Of a stretch of 64,000 bases of DNA, positions 15,979-24,096 are shown piece after piece; position 1 is the stretch's first letter, and every line of letters begins with the position of its first letter. The DNA is taken from contig NZ_CP065512.1 of NCBI RefSeq assembly GCF_022811925.1, positions 62,001-126,000 of the forward strand, read 5' to 3'. The position numbers were made by a program, and so were the translations under genes. The DNA comes from Cytobacillus oceanisediminis. GTDB lineage: Bacteria; Bacillota; Bacilli; Bacillales; Cytobacillaceae. Under the pieces are notes generated by a model that was not told where the DNA came from, searched no databases, and saw only the letters and a program-made list of their open reading frames with translations.

Positions 15979-16317
15979 ATGTCAAACCAAAGAAGAATGA
16001 GATCTGAGCTGAAACAGGGTCTCCATCAATTTACAATGACTCTCTATAAATCTTATCGGGAGTCATTGTCTCATGAAGACGCTATTCAGGAAATCGTTAC
16101 TTGCTTAGAAGAGGAGCACGGCTATTTTTCCAATCAGTCTATCAAAAAAGAAGAGCAGCAGTCACAGCCGCTTAGTATGGAAGAATACATCGAGTTGATC
16201 GAAAAACGGTCAAAGGCAGAGGAAGTGCCTGAAAAGCAGTATGAATACTACAACGATCTAGAAACTTTGATGTCGGCCCAGGAAATCATCAGGAAATACA
16301 CTTCAACAGGAGAGTAG
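15979..16317 (+). CDS. hypothetical protein
   Basis: 112 residues, acidic and mostly helical, no recognised domain. Strong AAGGAGG before the ATG. It sits between ssb and recA, 8 bases before recA, so a role in recombination or replication is plausible by position only. Confidence 0.65.
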   Translation: MSNQRRMRSELKQGLHQFTMTLYKSYRESLSHEDAIQEIVTCLEEEHGYFSNQSIKKEEQQSQPLSMEEYIELIEKRSKAEEVPEKQYEYYNDLETLMSAQEIIRKYTSTGE

Positions 16318-16325
16318 GAGACAAC

Positions 16326-17402
16326 ATGAGTATTGATAGCTTAATGGCCAAAATCAACAAGTCGCTTGGTGACAACACCATTGCTTATTGTTCAGAAGGC
16401 GGACCAATCATTAATACCGTTACAAGCGGTTCATTGACAATGGACCTTGCTTTGGGTGGCGGTATTCCTGAAGGCAGAATCATAGAATACTATGGTAACA
16501 GTATGGCAGGAAAGACCACTCTGGCATTCCTTCATATGGCTGCAGTCCAAAGAGAAGGAAAGAGGTACGTTGCTTTTATTGATGCCGAGCATGCTATGAA
16601 CAAAAATCTAGCTGCTCAATATGGAATCGATTTGGACAAACTCATATACGTTAATCCCAAAACAGCCGAAAATGCAGTTGATGTTATGGACGCATTGATC
16701 CGGTCAGGGGAAGTCGGGTTAATCGTAACAGACTCAGTGTCCGCAATGGTTCCAACAAAGATTGTGGAATCATCAGCAGAGCAGCAGACTATGGCGTTAT
16801 TGGCCAGATTCATGAGCACTACTATGCAAAAGCTTACTGGCATTGCCTATGAGCATGACACCACTCTTTTATTCATCAACCAAGTCCGTGAAGCTGTAGG
16901 TAAATTCAGCCCAGCGGGTACTCCAACCACAACCTCCGGTGGACGAGCCCTTCCATTTTACGCATCCCAGCGTATCCACGTAAAAATGGGCGAATATATC
17001 AAAAACAAAGATGAAATTATCGGTCATACTGTTAAAATCAAAGTTGTTAAGAATAAGGTTGCTGTTCCTTTCAAGGAAGCGACATTCCCGCTTATTTATG
17101 GCCACGGTGTAGACATCATTGACGAAATTGCACAGGTGTCTGTTTTAGCTGGAGTAGTAGCGAAAGCAGGAGCCTGGCTGCGGATTATTGATCAGGAAAC
17201 TGGTGAAATCCGTGTGAAAGACGGGAAAGAGTTAAAGTTTAATGGAATGGAAGCTTTCAAGAGTTTCCTTCGAGAAAATGAAGATGTGGTGGCTGAACTT
17301 GATGCATTGATCCGGGGAGTTGAAGTAGAGCTTCCGGAAGGCGAACGTGTAGACGAAGAAGGCTATGGTGAAGTAACGTCTGCAGAAGAAATTGTGGCTT
17401 AA
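16326..17402 (+). CDS. recA: RecA-type recombinase
   Basis: 358 residues, near normal RecA length. Core order is intact: TSGSLTMDLALGGGIPEGRI, Walker A GNSMAGKTT at 57-65 (chromosomal RecA has GPESSGKTT), Walker B LIVTDSVSAM, the FINQVR switch and a GGRALPFYAS L2-like region. The acidic C-terminus is also normal. The divergence from bacterial RecA suggests a plasmid or phage lineage. It performs strand exchange with the co-encoded SSB. Confidence 0.93.
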   Translation: MSIDSLMAKINKSLGDNTIAYCSEGGPIINTVTSGSLTMDLALGGGIPEGRIIEYYGNSMAGKTTLAFLHMAAVQREGKRYVAFIDAEHAMNKNLAAQYGIDLDKLIYVNPKTAENAVDVMDALIRSGEVGLIVTDSVSAMVPTKIVESSAEQQTMALLARFMSTTMQKLTGIAYEHDTTLLFINQVREAVGKFSPAGTPTTTSGGRALPFYASQRIHVKMGEYIKNKDEIIGHTVKIKVVKNKVAVPFKEATFPLIYGHGVDIIDEIAQVSVLAGVVAKAGAWLRIIDQETGEIRVKDGKELKFNGMEAFKSFLRENEDVVAELDALIRGVEVELPEGERVDEEGYGEVTSAEEIVA

Positions 17403-17414
17403 CGATAATATAAA

Positions 17415-17453
17415 AATGGGCAGCTATCTAAATGGTAGCTGTCTATTTTTATA
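17415..17453 (+). terminator. rho-independent terminator, possibly bidirectional
   Basis: GGCAGCTATC/GGTAGCTGTC stem between AAAAATG and TATTTTTATATT. It lies between convergent recA and rep, so it may serve both. Confidence 0.8.
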
Positions 17454-17490
17454 TTATTGTAATAAAAAAGACATCCCCAAAGTGGATGCC

Positions 17491-18783
17491 TCAGTAGACC
17501 TCTTCTCCAATTTTATCCCACTCTTCGAATAGTTCCGCAATAGTGGAATGGTTAATGTCTGATTTTAGAAGAGGGGGGTGTTTCTGCTTACGTCTATCTT
17601 CCGAAATGACATCGAATCGTTCAAAGAAGGCTTCTTTTCTCTGTTCCTGGAATGCCTTCAGGTTGATGTCTCGATTCTCAAGCAGTCTTTTTTCAAACAG
17701 CTTATATAGGCCCTCGAGTGATTTATTGTCTTTTTCGGTTCTTGTTTTTAAGCGCTCAATGGTTTGGCCAATAAAGAGACTCTTCATAGGATCCTCTGTC
17801 TCTCGTTTTGCTGGACCGTCAAAACCAGCATAGTTATCCTCTAAGGCACTCATGATATAACCGGCTCTATTTTTGACTTCAAGTGAATCAAGGGAAAGGA
17901 CATATCTCAAATTGGCATCAACATACTGATAGTCATATTCATGTGCGACTTTTTCAGCTGCATCTCTCCGTATTCCTTGGCGGATTAATGTATGTATAAT
18001 CGATTCCATGTCTTCTCTGAGAGAGTCCAATTCAATTTGTGGCCGCTTAAATTTCTTGTTTTTATCGATGTAAAAAATAAATGACTCAATATTGCGGCCA
18101 GCTTTGCTGTGAACTTCATATTTGAATTCAATATCGGTCTTTTCTTTAAGTTCTGCTTTTGCTTTCTCCAGAACGGTTTTCCTGAAAACTTTCATTAGCT
18201 TCATTTTATCATCAGGTATGGAAAGCATTTTGCGTAGCTCATCAACCCTGATGATACGTTCTTTTTTCCATTCATACTCTTTTAAAAGCTCATAAATTCT
18301 CCAGGAATATTCACTGCTCAATCGGAGGACATTATAGAGCCTGTACTTTGCGTATTTTTCCAGGTTGAGAAGGTAACGGGCTAATCCATCTGAAAGCTGG
18401 ATGGTAATGCGGCCGGTTCCCATTTCATATCTTGCGTGCTGAACCCATTGAATTTTATCGATGATATCTTGTTTGCCATCATTAGAATGAATCACAAGCT
18501 GCTTGCCCATTAATCCGTCAATTGCATTTTGTACTTGTTTATATATGGCGTTTCCCTTATATTCTAGTAATTGAGCTAGGTCTTTAACGCCGATGACATA
18601 CTTTTTAAAGTCTTTATCGTCTGGTTGAACCAATGCGATTAAGGTATATATAATTCTTCGTTCTGTTATGGTCAGATCTTGAATAGCATTTATTAGAGTA
18701 GTAGATTGATTAACCCAGTAGGAGGGTTTAATATCGCCTTCGAATAGTGGTAATGACAACTGGTCAGATGAAACTTCAGCCAT
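17491..18783 (-). CDS. Rep_3-family replication initiator
   Basis: 430 residues from ATG 18783. The N-terminal 230 residues have the tandem winged-helix plan of RepB/Rep_3 initiators (for example the LTxxERRIIYTLIALVQ helix near 40-55 and YSWRIYELLKEY near 160). The C-terminal part is helical and charged. It reads away from a large iteron array, the normal arrangement for this family, and should bind the iterons to start replication. The AGGAGG is 13 bases before ATG 18783, rather far; an upstream ATG at 18807 would place the site inside the coding sequence, and ATT codons at 18795 or 18792 are possible rare starts. Confidence 0.88.
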   Translation of the reverse strand: MAEVSSDQLSLPLFEGDIKPSYWVNQSTTLINAIQDLTITERRIIYTLIALVQPDDKDFKKYVIGVKDLAQLLEYKGNAIYKQVQNAIDGLMGKQLVIHSNDGKQDIIDKIQWVQHARYEMGTGRITIQLSDGLARYLLNLEKYAKYRLYNVLRLSSEYSWRIYELLKEYEWKKERIIRVDELRKMLSIPDDKMKLMKVFRKTVLEKAKAELKEKTDIEFKYEVHSKAGRNIESFIFYIDKNKKFKRPQIELDSLREDMESIIHTLIRQGIRRDAAEKVAHEYDYQYVDANLRYVLSLDSLEVKNRAGYIMSALEDNYAGFDGPAKRETEDPMKSLFIGQTIERLKTRTEKDNKSLEGLYKLFEKRLLENRDINLKAFQEQRKEAFFERFDVISEDRRKQKHPPLLKSDINHSTIAELFEEWDKIGEEVY

Positions 18784-18879
18784 TGGGTAAATAATACCTC
18801 CTAACATCGAATCTTGTTTAATTGTATCGAAATATTAAGGAAAAATATAGAACTTTTTGCACTTTTAACATAACTGCAA

Positions 18880-19624
18880 TATGTCTCCTAATCTAGGGTG
18901 AAGCTTTGTGGATAAGTATTGTTCATGTTTAATATGTTAATACTGTTAAAGATTGTTTATTGTTTATTTTGTTTACGGACAAGCCTAGCCCAACAGTGAC
19001 AAGGGTTTGAACGTCTATATGTCACCTAATTAAGTACATATGTCACCTTATCTAGGGTCCGATGTCACCTAATTTAGGGTCATATGTCATGTTAATTAGG
19101 GCGATATGTCATGTTAATTAGGGTTATATGTCACCTTATCTAGGGTGCAATATTAATTGTTTTACATTAAATTTTTAATATGTCACCTTATCTGGGGTGC
19201 CATCATTTTTAGGTTTATATGTCACCTAATTGAGGGTAAATATATTAAGCTGTTTTATATGTCATCTTTTTGAGGGTGAAAAACAAATTATTAGTTATGT
19301 CACTTTATCTAGGGTGCTACCTCAAACATAATGTCACCTAATCTAGGCCGCTTGAACATATGTCACCTTTTTCAGTGTGTATATGTCATCCTATCTAGGT
19401 TAGGTTTTTTATATGGCTTCTTTTTGAGGGCGTTACGTCATCCAATCTAGGGCCATGTTATGGAATTGAAGTTGTTTTGTGTCGGAAGAGCCAGAAATCC
19501 CCCGTTTTTTGGAATTTCGACAGAATGAAACCTTCAAGTTGAGGGCTTTCACCCTATCTGGGGTGACATATCCCTAGAAATGTAGGCTTCAACTTGAGGG
19601 TTTAACCCTATCTCGGGTGACATA
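18880..19624. repeat. iteron array, about 18 copies
   Basis: Unit of about 22 bases, consensus tATGTCACCTtATCTAGGGT. Sixteen copies read in the + direction (first at 18880, last at 19433-19454), several degenerate at the second half (TTTTTGAGGG variants). Two inverted copies lie at 19549-19571 and 19601-19624. Neighbouring copies are directly joined near 19081-19147 and widely spaced elsewhere. Such units are binding sites for Rep_3 initiators. Confidence 0.88.
18907..18915 (-). promoter_or_regulatory. DnaA box
   Basis: TGTGGATAA, the exact complement of TTATCCACA. Next to an AT-rich tract and the first iteron, as expected in an origin that recruits host DnaA. Confidence 0.75.
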
Positions 19625-19625
19625 A
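19531..19625 (+). repeat. imperfect direct repeat containing inverted iterons
   Basis: Two copies of about 40 bases, at 19531-19570 and 19586-19625, each with CTTCAACTTGAGGG-like sequence followed by an inverted iteron. They end the array on the thyA side. Confidence 0.6.
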
Positions 19626-19676
19626 TGGGATGAAATCCTTCCTGAATACAGGAGGGGTTTTTTTGTTCTTAGGGGA

Positions 19677-19705
19677 TTGACTTCGTGTTGCCAAGTCCTT
19701 ACGTT
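19677..19705 (+). promoter_or_regulatory. atypical promoter, TACGTT class
   Basis: TTGACT at 19677-19682, 17-base spacer ending AGTCCT, TACGTT at 19700-19705. It drives thyA and the following DHFR genes. Confidence 0.8.
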
Positions 19706-19735
19706 ATAGCCAGTTAAGCGTAAGGAGGCACTAAA

Positions 19736-20545
19736 TTGGCTTTAATAGATATTTATCAGCAAGAGACATTGCAGCAGATATTAGCCCAGGAATGGGAACC
19801 GGATAATCGTGCTGTTTGGGAAGATGGAACACCCATCATGACGAAAAGAATTTTTGGTGTGGTGAACCGATATGATCTATCAAAGGAATTTCCAGCACCA
19901 ACATTAAGGCCTGTACCTTTAAAGACATGCTTTGATGAAGTGGATTGGATCTATCGTCAGCGTTCGAACAACGTAAACGATTTCAGAGGAAAGATTTGGA
20001 ATGCCTGGGCAAATGAAGAAGGAAGTATCGGCCGTGCATATGGTTATCAAGTAGCAAAGCCTGTTGGAGGATATGACAATCAAATGGATTATGTCCTTGG
20101 CGAGATTAAAAGGAATCCAACAAGCCGCCGCTTAGTCATTGAAATGTGGAACGTAGATGATTTGGATAAAATGAATCTTCCTCCATGTGCTCATCATCTG
20201 CAATTTGTCATAAAGAGCGGAAAAGTAAATTTAATTTTAAAGCAACGCAGTCAGGACTTTTGCGTAGCTAACGGCTTCAACATTGTGGAGTATGCAATTC
20301 TTGTCCATATGGTTGCCCGTCATACCGGTTATGGAGCAGGGGAATTGATTCATATTATTGGGGACTGTCACATCTATAATAAGCATGAAGAGCAAGCGCT
20401 TGAACTGGTTTCAAGAGAGCCGTTTCCCGCTCCAACCCTATGGATTAATCCTGACGTTTCTAATTTCTATGACTTCACAAGAGAAGATTTCTGTCTTGAG
20501 AACTATGAAAAGCATGGGCAACTAAAGATGGAGGTCGCAATCTAA
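19736..20545 (+). CDS. thyA: thymidylate synthase, ThyA type
   Basis: 269 residues from a TTG start 8 bases after TAAGGAGG. Active-site Cys151 in LPPCAHH, paired Arg at 131-132 (SRR), QRSxD at 170-174 and Asn182 in GFNI, the residue that selects dUMP; so dCMP hydroxymethylase is unlikely. The overall pattern, including WINPDVSNFYDF near the end, resembles the ThyA of Bacillus phage phi3T. It makes dTMP from dUMP with methylene-tetrahydrofolate, and the DHFR two genes downstream regenerates the folate. Confidence 0.93.
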   Translation: MALIDIYQQETLQQILAQEWEPDNRAVWEDGTPIMTKRIFGVVNRYDLSKEFPAPTLRPVPLKTCFDEVDWIYRQRSNNVNDFRGKIWNAWANEEGSIGRAYGYQVAKPVGGYDNQMDYVLGEIKRNPTSRRLVIEMWNVDDLDKMNLPPCAHHLQFVIKSGKVNLILKQRSQDFCVANGFNIVEYAILVHMVARHTGYGAGELIHIIGDCHIYNKHEEQALELVSREPFPAPTLWINPDVSNFYDFTREDFCLENYEKHGQLKMEVAI

Positions 20546-20838
20546 TGAGCATTTTTCGCAAGAAACAAAATTCTATTGTGATTAATGGAAAATCCTATTC
20601 AGGCAGCAGCGTACAAATTACAAATAACTCTATCATAATTGACGGCGCTGTCCAGGAATCAGGCGTTTCAGGAATTGTTTCAGTCAAAGTTGAAGGCGAT
20701 GTGGCGGACTTAACCGTGAATTCACCGACAACCATATATGGAAATGTCCTTGGCAATGTGAAAGTAAACGGCTCCCTTGCATGCGGAGATGTCGCTGGCG
20801 ATGTTAAAGCAAACGGCAGCCTGTCTATGAGGAGGTAG
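20545..20838 (+). CDS. small beta-repeat protein, bactofilin-like
   Basis: 97 residues. From about residue 10 the sequence is made of short hydrophobic-polar repeats with Gly/Asn/Asp turns (GNVLGNVKVNGSL, GDVAGDVKANGSL), the pattern of a beta-solenoid such as bactofilins, though shorter. Its ATG overlaps the thyA stop by one base. It might form filaments or simply be a small solenoid; function unknown. Confidence 0.6.
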   Translation: MSIFRKKQNSIVINGKSYSGSSVQITNNSIIIDGAVQESGVSGIVSVKVEGDVADLTVNSPTTIYGNVLGNVKVNGSLACGDVAGDVKANGSLSMRR

Positions 20839-20841
20839 GAT

Positions 20842-21396
20842 ATGATCAGCATGATTGTCGCTGCTGATAGTAACAATGCCATTGGCTATGAGAATAAATT
20901 GCTTTGCCGTCTGAAGGACGATATGAAACATTTTGTCCGAACGACAACAGGAAAGCCCATCATCATGGGTTCGAATACATTTGAATCATTAGGCAAGAAA
21001 CCCCTGAAAGACCGCTTCAATATCGTCCTCACCAATAGCCCCATGGGCTTAACCATCGAACACCTAGACACAATTGATCAATATGAAAACCTCATGTTCG
21101 AAGACTTTGAATTCATTCAATTTATGGTCAACCAGTCACCGGAGAAAGAATTTGTGGTGATCGGCGGGCAAAAGACTTATGAGTTATTTCTTCCATTCGC
21201 CTCACGTATTTACCTAACCAGGATCCATCACAAGTTTGAAAATGCTGACACGTTCTTTCCTGAATTGAGCCTAGATGATTGGTTCATTAAGGAATTCCAT
21301 GGAAGCGGCTTGAAAAATGAAGATAACGACCAATTTTTCAGCCTATATACTCTCGAAAGGACTGGGCGAAATGCTACTAAAATGCAGTCACTGTGA
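20842..21396 (+). CDS. dihydrofolate reductase
   Basis: 184 residues. N-terminal IVAADSNNAIGYENKLL corresponds to the DHFR nucleotide and folate loop, followed by DMKHF with the substrate-binding acidic residue, GKPIIMGSNTFESLG, and VVIGGQKTYELF. It reduces dihydrofolate produced by ThyA. Located 4 bases after the solenoid gene. The C-terminal end overlaps the next start by 26 bases. Confidence 0.9.
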   Translation: MISMIVAADSNNAIGYENKLLCRLKDDMKHFVRTTTGKPIIMGSNTFESLGKKPLKDRFNIVLTNSPMGLTIEHLDTIDQYENLMFEDFEFIQFMVNQSPEKEFVVIGGQKTYELFLPFASRIYLTRIHHKFENADTFFPELSLDDWFIKEFHGSGLKNEDNDQFFSLYTLERTGRNATKMQSL

Positions 21397-21721
21397 TAAC
21401 GGACTTTTGCTGCCGATGCTGGATATTACTGCTCACTACTATAAAGAAGTTTCCCTTTATATCCATGACCATCCATACACGGTTTGTACGCACTGTAATT
21501 TGCGCACATATGAATCTTTGGAAAACACGATTATGTATGCCGAGGAAGCGTATGACGAATTCGGTGCGACATCGTTTGATTTCATGCCGGAATATGAAGT
21601 GGTTGCTTATATTGTTGAACCCAATTTGCCAGTGAATAAGAAAAGCGCTCTTTATGTAGGAACAGTCTTGGCATTAACGGGAGGAATCTGGCTCTTTAAT
21701 AAATACAAGGGGAGGAAGTAA
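21371..21721 (+). CDS. zinc-ribbon protein with C-terminal membrane helix
   Basis: 116 residues from ATG 21371 (AAAGGA 9 bases upstream); ATG 21317 lies deep inside the DHFR gene. CSHC near residue 5 and CTHC near 40 form a zinc-ribbon like that of YgiT/MqsA-type proteins. A hydrophobic helix at about 93-110 ends in basic residues. Function unknown. Confidence 0.6.
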   Translation: MLLKCSHCDNGLLLPMLDITAHYYKEVSLYIHDHPYTVCTHCNLRTYESLENTIMYAEEAYDEFGATSFDFMPEYEVVAYIVEPNLPVNKKSALYVGTVLALTGGIWLFNKYKGRK

Positions 21722-21723
21722 TC

Positions 21724-21939
21724 ATGCTAAGTGCTAAAACCTGTGGGGGTTGCAATGGCACAGGGCTTGTTGCTTCCGGCTTCTGCCACGGATGCAAGGG
21801 CAAAGGATTTTATGAAGTGGTTGCCCTGGCCGGAAAACAGTCCTCAAAAGATCTTCAGCTATTGAAATCAGTTGAAAAATTCACGACGCCTGAACAGCTG
21901 GCCGCTATCCTCAATGACTATTTTACTCCATCCAACTAG
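21724..21939 (+). CDS. small DnaJ-type zinc-finger protein
   Basis: 71 residues. Residues 7-28 contain CGGCNGTG and CHGCKGKG, two CxxCxGxG motifs as in the DnaJ/Hsp40 cysteine-rich domain, with no J domain. The rest is helical. Stand-alone proteins of this type are common in phages and plasmids without known function. Confidence 0.7.
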   Translation: MLSAKTCGGCNGTGLVASGFCHGCKGKGFYEVVALAGKQSSKDLQLLKSVEKFTTPEQLAAILNDYFTPSN

Positions 21940-21982
21940 ACTTTGGGCTCCCTGCACAGGGGGTTTCATTTCTCCATGAGAA

Positions 21983-22002
21983 GAGGGTGCTAACGCACCC
22001 TC
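21983..22002 (+). terminator. TAAC-loop hairpin between genes
   Basis: GAGGGTGC-TAAC-GCACCCTC, then CCTTTATG. It follows a CCCTG/CAGGG hairpin at 21949-21960. The core is identical to the terminator at 7337; the T tract is short, so it may attenuate rather than end transcription. Confidence 0.6.
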
Positions 22003-22042
22003 CCTTTATGAAACTCTAAATAGAATGTGAGGAGAGAGAAAA

Positions 22043-22510
22043 ATGATAGCAAGAGGCTATGTCACTTTGCGTTCTAAACACAAGGTTTCCTATCAAAGAA
22101 GTCATGTACAGCATGTTTCCATTGGCGATTTTTACGTCACAGATGGGGAAGCTGACGTTATTTTCGATTGGCTGGATGTCAGTGCTGGCACTTTCATTGA
22201 CGAGGAAGGCCACCTTGTAGCCAGTATCGAGCTTCGTGAGTTCGATGAAGAACTATTTTCAGAAAGCAATGACGGGAGAATACCTTTCACGCTTGATGGG
22301 ATGAAAAAGCTTGTGTCACTTCCGCTTAAAGAAGTGTATAACGAGGTTTTTATTGGCAATAGGCAATTCGAATTCATGCTGGTAAAAGACTTTGGCATCG
22401 TCATATGGGATGAAGAGGACAATAGGACAAGTCTTCGATTCAGCACAAAAAGCCTTGACCATTGCAATGCTCTTGCAGAGAAGCAATGGCTTGAAGAACA
22501 AGTAGCTTAA
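22043..22510 (+). CDS. hypothetical protein
   Basis: 155 residues, beta-rich, acidic, no recognised family. GAGGAGAGAG precedes the ATG. It stands between a hairpin and the annealing-protein gene, 34 bases apart, likely one transcript. Confidence 0.6.
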   Translation: MIARGYVTLRSKHKVSYQRSHVQHVSIGDFYVTDGEADVIFDWLDVSAGTFIDEEGHLVASIELREFDEELFSESNDGRIPFTLDGMKKLVSLPLKEVYNEVFIGNRQFEFMLVKDFGIVIWDEEDNRTSLRFSTKSLDHCNALAEKQWLEEQVA

Positions 22511-22544
22511 TCCCTTTATATAAGAGAAATCAGGAGGAAAAAAC

Positions 22545-23426
22545 ATGACACAAACAGTCGCAGAACAAAATGTTGTTGATACACCATCTGCCCCAAAACC
22601 TGCTAGTAACTACTTTCAGGAATTGGCTGCTGTCGATGTACAGCATCTCGTTGGAAAGAAAAACGGATATACGTACCTCAGCTGGGCAGATGCCGTTGAT
22701 CAATTAAAGAGAAAGCACCCGGATGCGAAAATCATCACAAAGCGCTTCCCAGAAGCTGATGAAAACGGGAATATGAGAATGGTTCCGTATTTGAGAACCA
22801 ATCAGGGCTTTTTTGTAGAGGTTGAAGTGATAGTGAATGGGAATTCTGTTGAAGAGGTTTTCCCGATAACAGATCATAAAAACAACCCTATTGGGAACCC
22901 AACCACGAAAAATATTAATGACTCAATCCAGCGGGCAAAAGCTAAAGCTATTGCAGGACATGGTTTAGGCCTTTACATTTACCAGGGGGAAGATTTCCCT
23001 ATTGACGATACACGCACTCCAAACCCTGCACCAGTCAGCCAGCAAAGAACCAGCAATCCGCAATACCCTAACCGCAATCCTGTACAGCAGCAAAATAGAA
23101 ATACACATTCCCTTCCACCTCAGAACCAGCAGCCTCCACAGCCAAACCTTAATGGTCCAATGACGGAACAGCAAAAAGGCAAACTGCGTGAGCTTGCAAC
23201 CAACATCGCTGCTCTCCGCTTAGGAAATGGAGCAACCCACGATGCAATGATTAAGGCAATGGGCGATATTTATGGTGAATATAAAGTAACAGGGGATTTG
23301 ACTTTCCAATTGGCCAACCAAAAAATCAATGAAATGCTTCAGCAGGTGAAAGCAATTCATGAACAGCGCGTACAGCATCCGCAAATGATCCAGACACCAG
23401 GCGATGATCTAAGCCAGGTCATTTAA
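22545..23426 (+). CDS. single-strand annealing protein, Sak3/DUF1071 type
   Basis: 293 residues. The segment YTYLSWADAVDQLKRKHPDA at about 43-62 and the DSIQRAKAKAIAGHGLGL helix near 125-142 are the hallmarks of DUF1071/Sak3 phage annealing proteins (Rad52-like). A Pro/Gln/Asn-rich linker (about 160-205) precedes a helical tail. It would anneal ssDNA in recombination, together with SSB and the nucleases encoded here. Confidence 0.82.
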   Translation: MTQTVAEQNVVDTPSAPKPASNYFQELAAVDVQHLVGKKNGYTYLSWADAVDQLKRKHPDAKIITKRFPEADENGNMRMVPYLRTNQGFFVEVEVIVNGNSVEEVFPITDHKNNPIGNPTTKNINDSIQRAKAKAIAGHGLGLYIYQGEDFPIDDTRTPNPAPVSQQRTSNPQYPNRNPVQQQNRNTHSLPPQNQQPPQPNLNGPMTEQQKGKLRELATNIAALRLGNGATHDAMIKAMGDIYGEYKVTGDLTFQLANQKINEMLQQVKAIHEQRVQHPQMIQTPGDDLSQVI

Positions 23427-23521
23427 TGTGCCCTGAGTTAGGAAAGCAAAAAGCATAAGCTGTCCCGGCATTCACTCTAACCGTTAAAGTAAGGTGCAGC
23501 AAAATTCTATGCGGGGAGTGG

Positions 23522-23734
23522 ATGCTTGTGTCAGTAATGGACAGAGCGGCTTTAATTCGAATCATTGTGTTTTTATTTGCGTGGCTTAACCAGTATCTAG
23601 TATCTAAAGGACACCAGCCTTTGCCGGTTTTAGGCGAAGAAGAAGTGGCAGCTGTGCTTACTTTTGTAGCATCAGTGTGGACTTTGGTTAAAGATAATAA
23701 GGTTAAGAAAAACGAAGAAAAACCAGCTGAATAA
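23522..23734 (+). CDS. holin, SPP1 family
   Basis: 70 residues: MDRAALIRIIVFLFAWLNQYLV matches the start of SPP1-type phage holins, with two membrane helices (about 9-25 and 41-57) and a charged tail. ATG 23522 is close to GGGGAG; ATG 23537 is an alternative start. Holins open the membrane for an endolysin; the amidase at 10.4 kb is the likely partner, though it is 12 kb away. Confidence 0.78.
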   Translation: MLVSVMDRAALIRIIVFLFAWLNQYLVSKGHQPLPVLGEEEVAAVLTFVASVWTLVKDNKVKKNEEKPAE

Positions 23735-23748
23735 CCGCATGAATAACT

Positions 23749-23777
23749 GAGACGGACTAAATTTAGTCCGTCTTTTT
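23749..23777 (+). terminator. rho-independent terminator
   Basis: Perfect palindrome AGACGGACTAAATTTAGTCCGTCT followed by TTTT. Confidence 0.9.
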
Positions 23778-23789
23778 CTATTTTGCCTA

Positions 23790-23818
23790 TTGACGAGGGC
23801 CTATCAACTGCTTACGTT
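23790..23818 (+). promoter_or_regulatory. atypical promoter, TACGTT class
   Basis: TTGACG at 23790-23795, 17-base spacer ending TCAACTGCT, TACGTT at 23813-23818. It starts the helicase-dUTPase-Tmk operon and shows that the first gene begins at 23838. Confidence 0.8.
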
Positions 23819-23837
23819 TCACACGGGAGTTGATAAG

Positions 23838-24077
23838 ATGAAACAGTTTGTTTTCGAGGGCAAAGCGACCATCAACCGGAAGTTCAAGATTGAAATCACT
23901 GCAGAAAATTATGAGCAGGCAGAAGAAATGGCGCTTGAAATCCTGGAAGAGGATCCAGACGACAGGAGCTATTACAACATTGGAGATGAAGAGGTAGAAG
24001 TAGAGATCGATGAGGTTTCAGAAGAGCCAGTGTCGAGAAGAGCCTCCTATCTAAATAATTTCGATACCGTTGCGTAG
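23838..24077 (+). CDS. small acidic alpha/beta protein
   Basis: 79 residues. A beta-hairpin-helix pattern (FEGKATINRKFKIEI, then a helix EQAEEMALEI) is followed by a very acidic tail. The gene at 26076 has the same plan, so the two may be distant relatives flanking the helicase gene. Function unknown. Confidence 0.6.
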   Translation: MKQFVFEGKATINRKFKIEITAENYEQAEEMALEILEEDPDDRSYYNIGDEEVEVEIDEVSEEPVSRRASYLNNFDTVA

Positions 24078-24096
24078 ATAGAAGGGGGAGAATTAC

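Larger units (their letters stand above)
18840..19640. other. replication origin with iterons
   Basis: About 800 bases without a gene, between rep and thyA. It contains a perfect DnaA box, an AT-rich tract (about 18920-18975) and about 18 iterons. Together with the adjacent Rep_3 gene this is very probably the origin of the replicon. Confidence 0.85.

Noticed and set aside
18880..19624. The regularly repeated units could be mistaken for a CRISPR array.
   Set aside because: Units are imperfect, some touch each other, spacing varies from 0 to about 50 bases, there are inverted copies, and a Rep_3 gene and DnaA box are adjacent. This is an iteron origin.
19736..20545. dCMP or dUMP hydroxymethylase instead of thymidylate synthase.
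   Set aside because: Asn182 in GFNI, which selects dUMP, is kept, and a DHFR gene two positions on fits the folate oxidation of true thymidylate synthase. A dUMP hydroxymethylase is not fully excluded.
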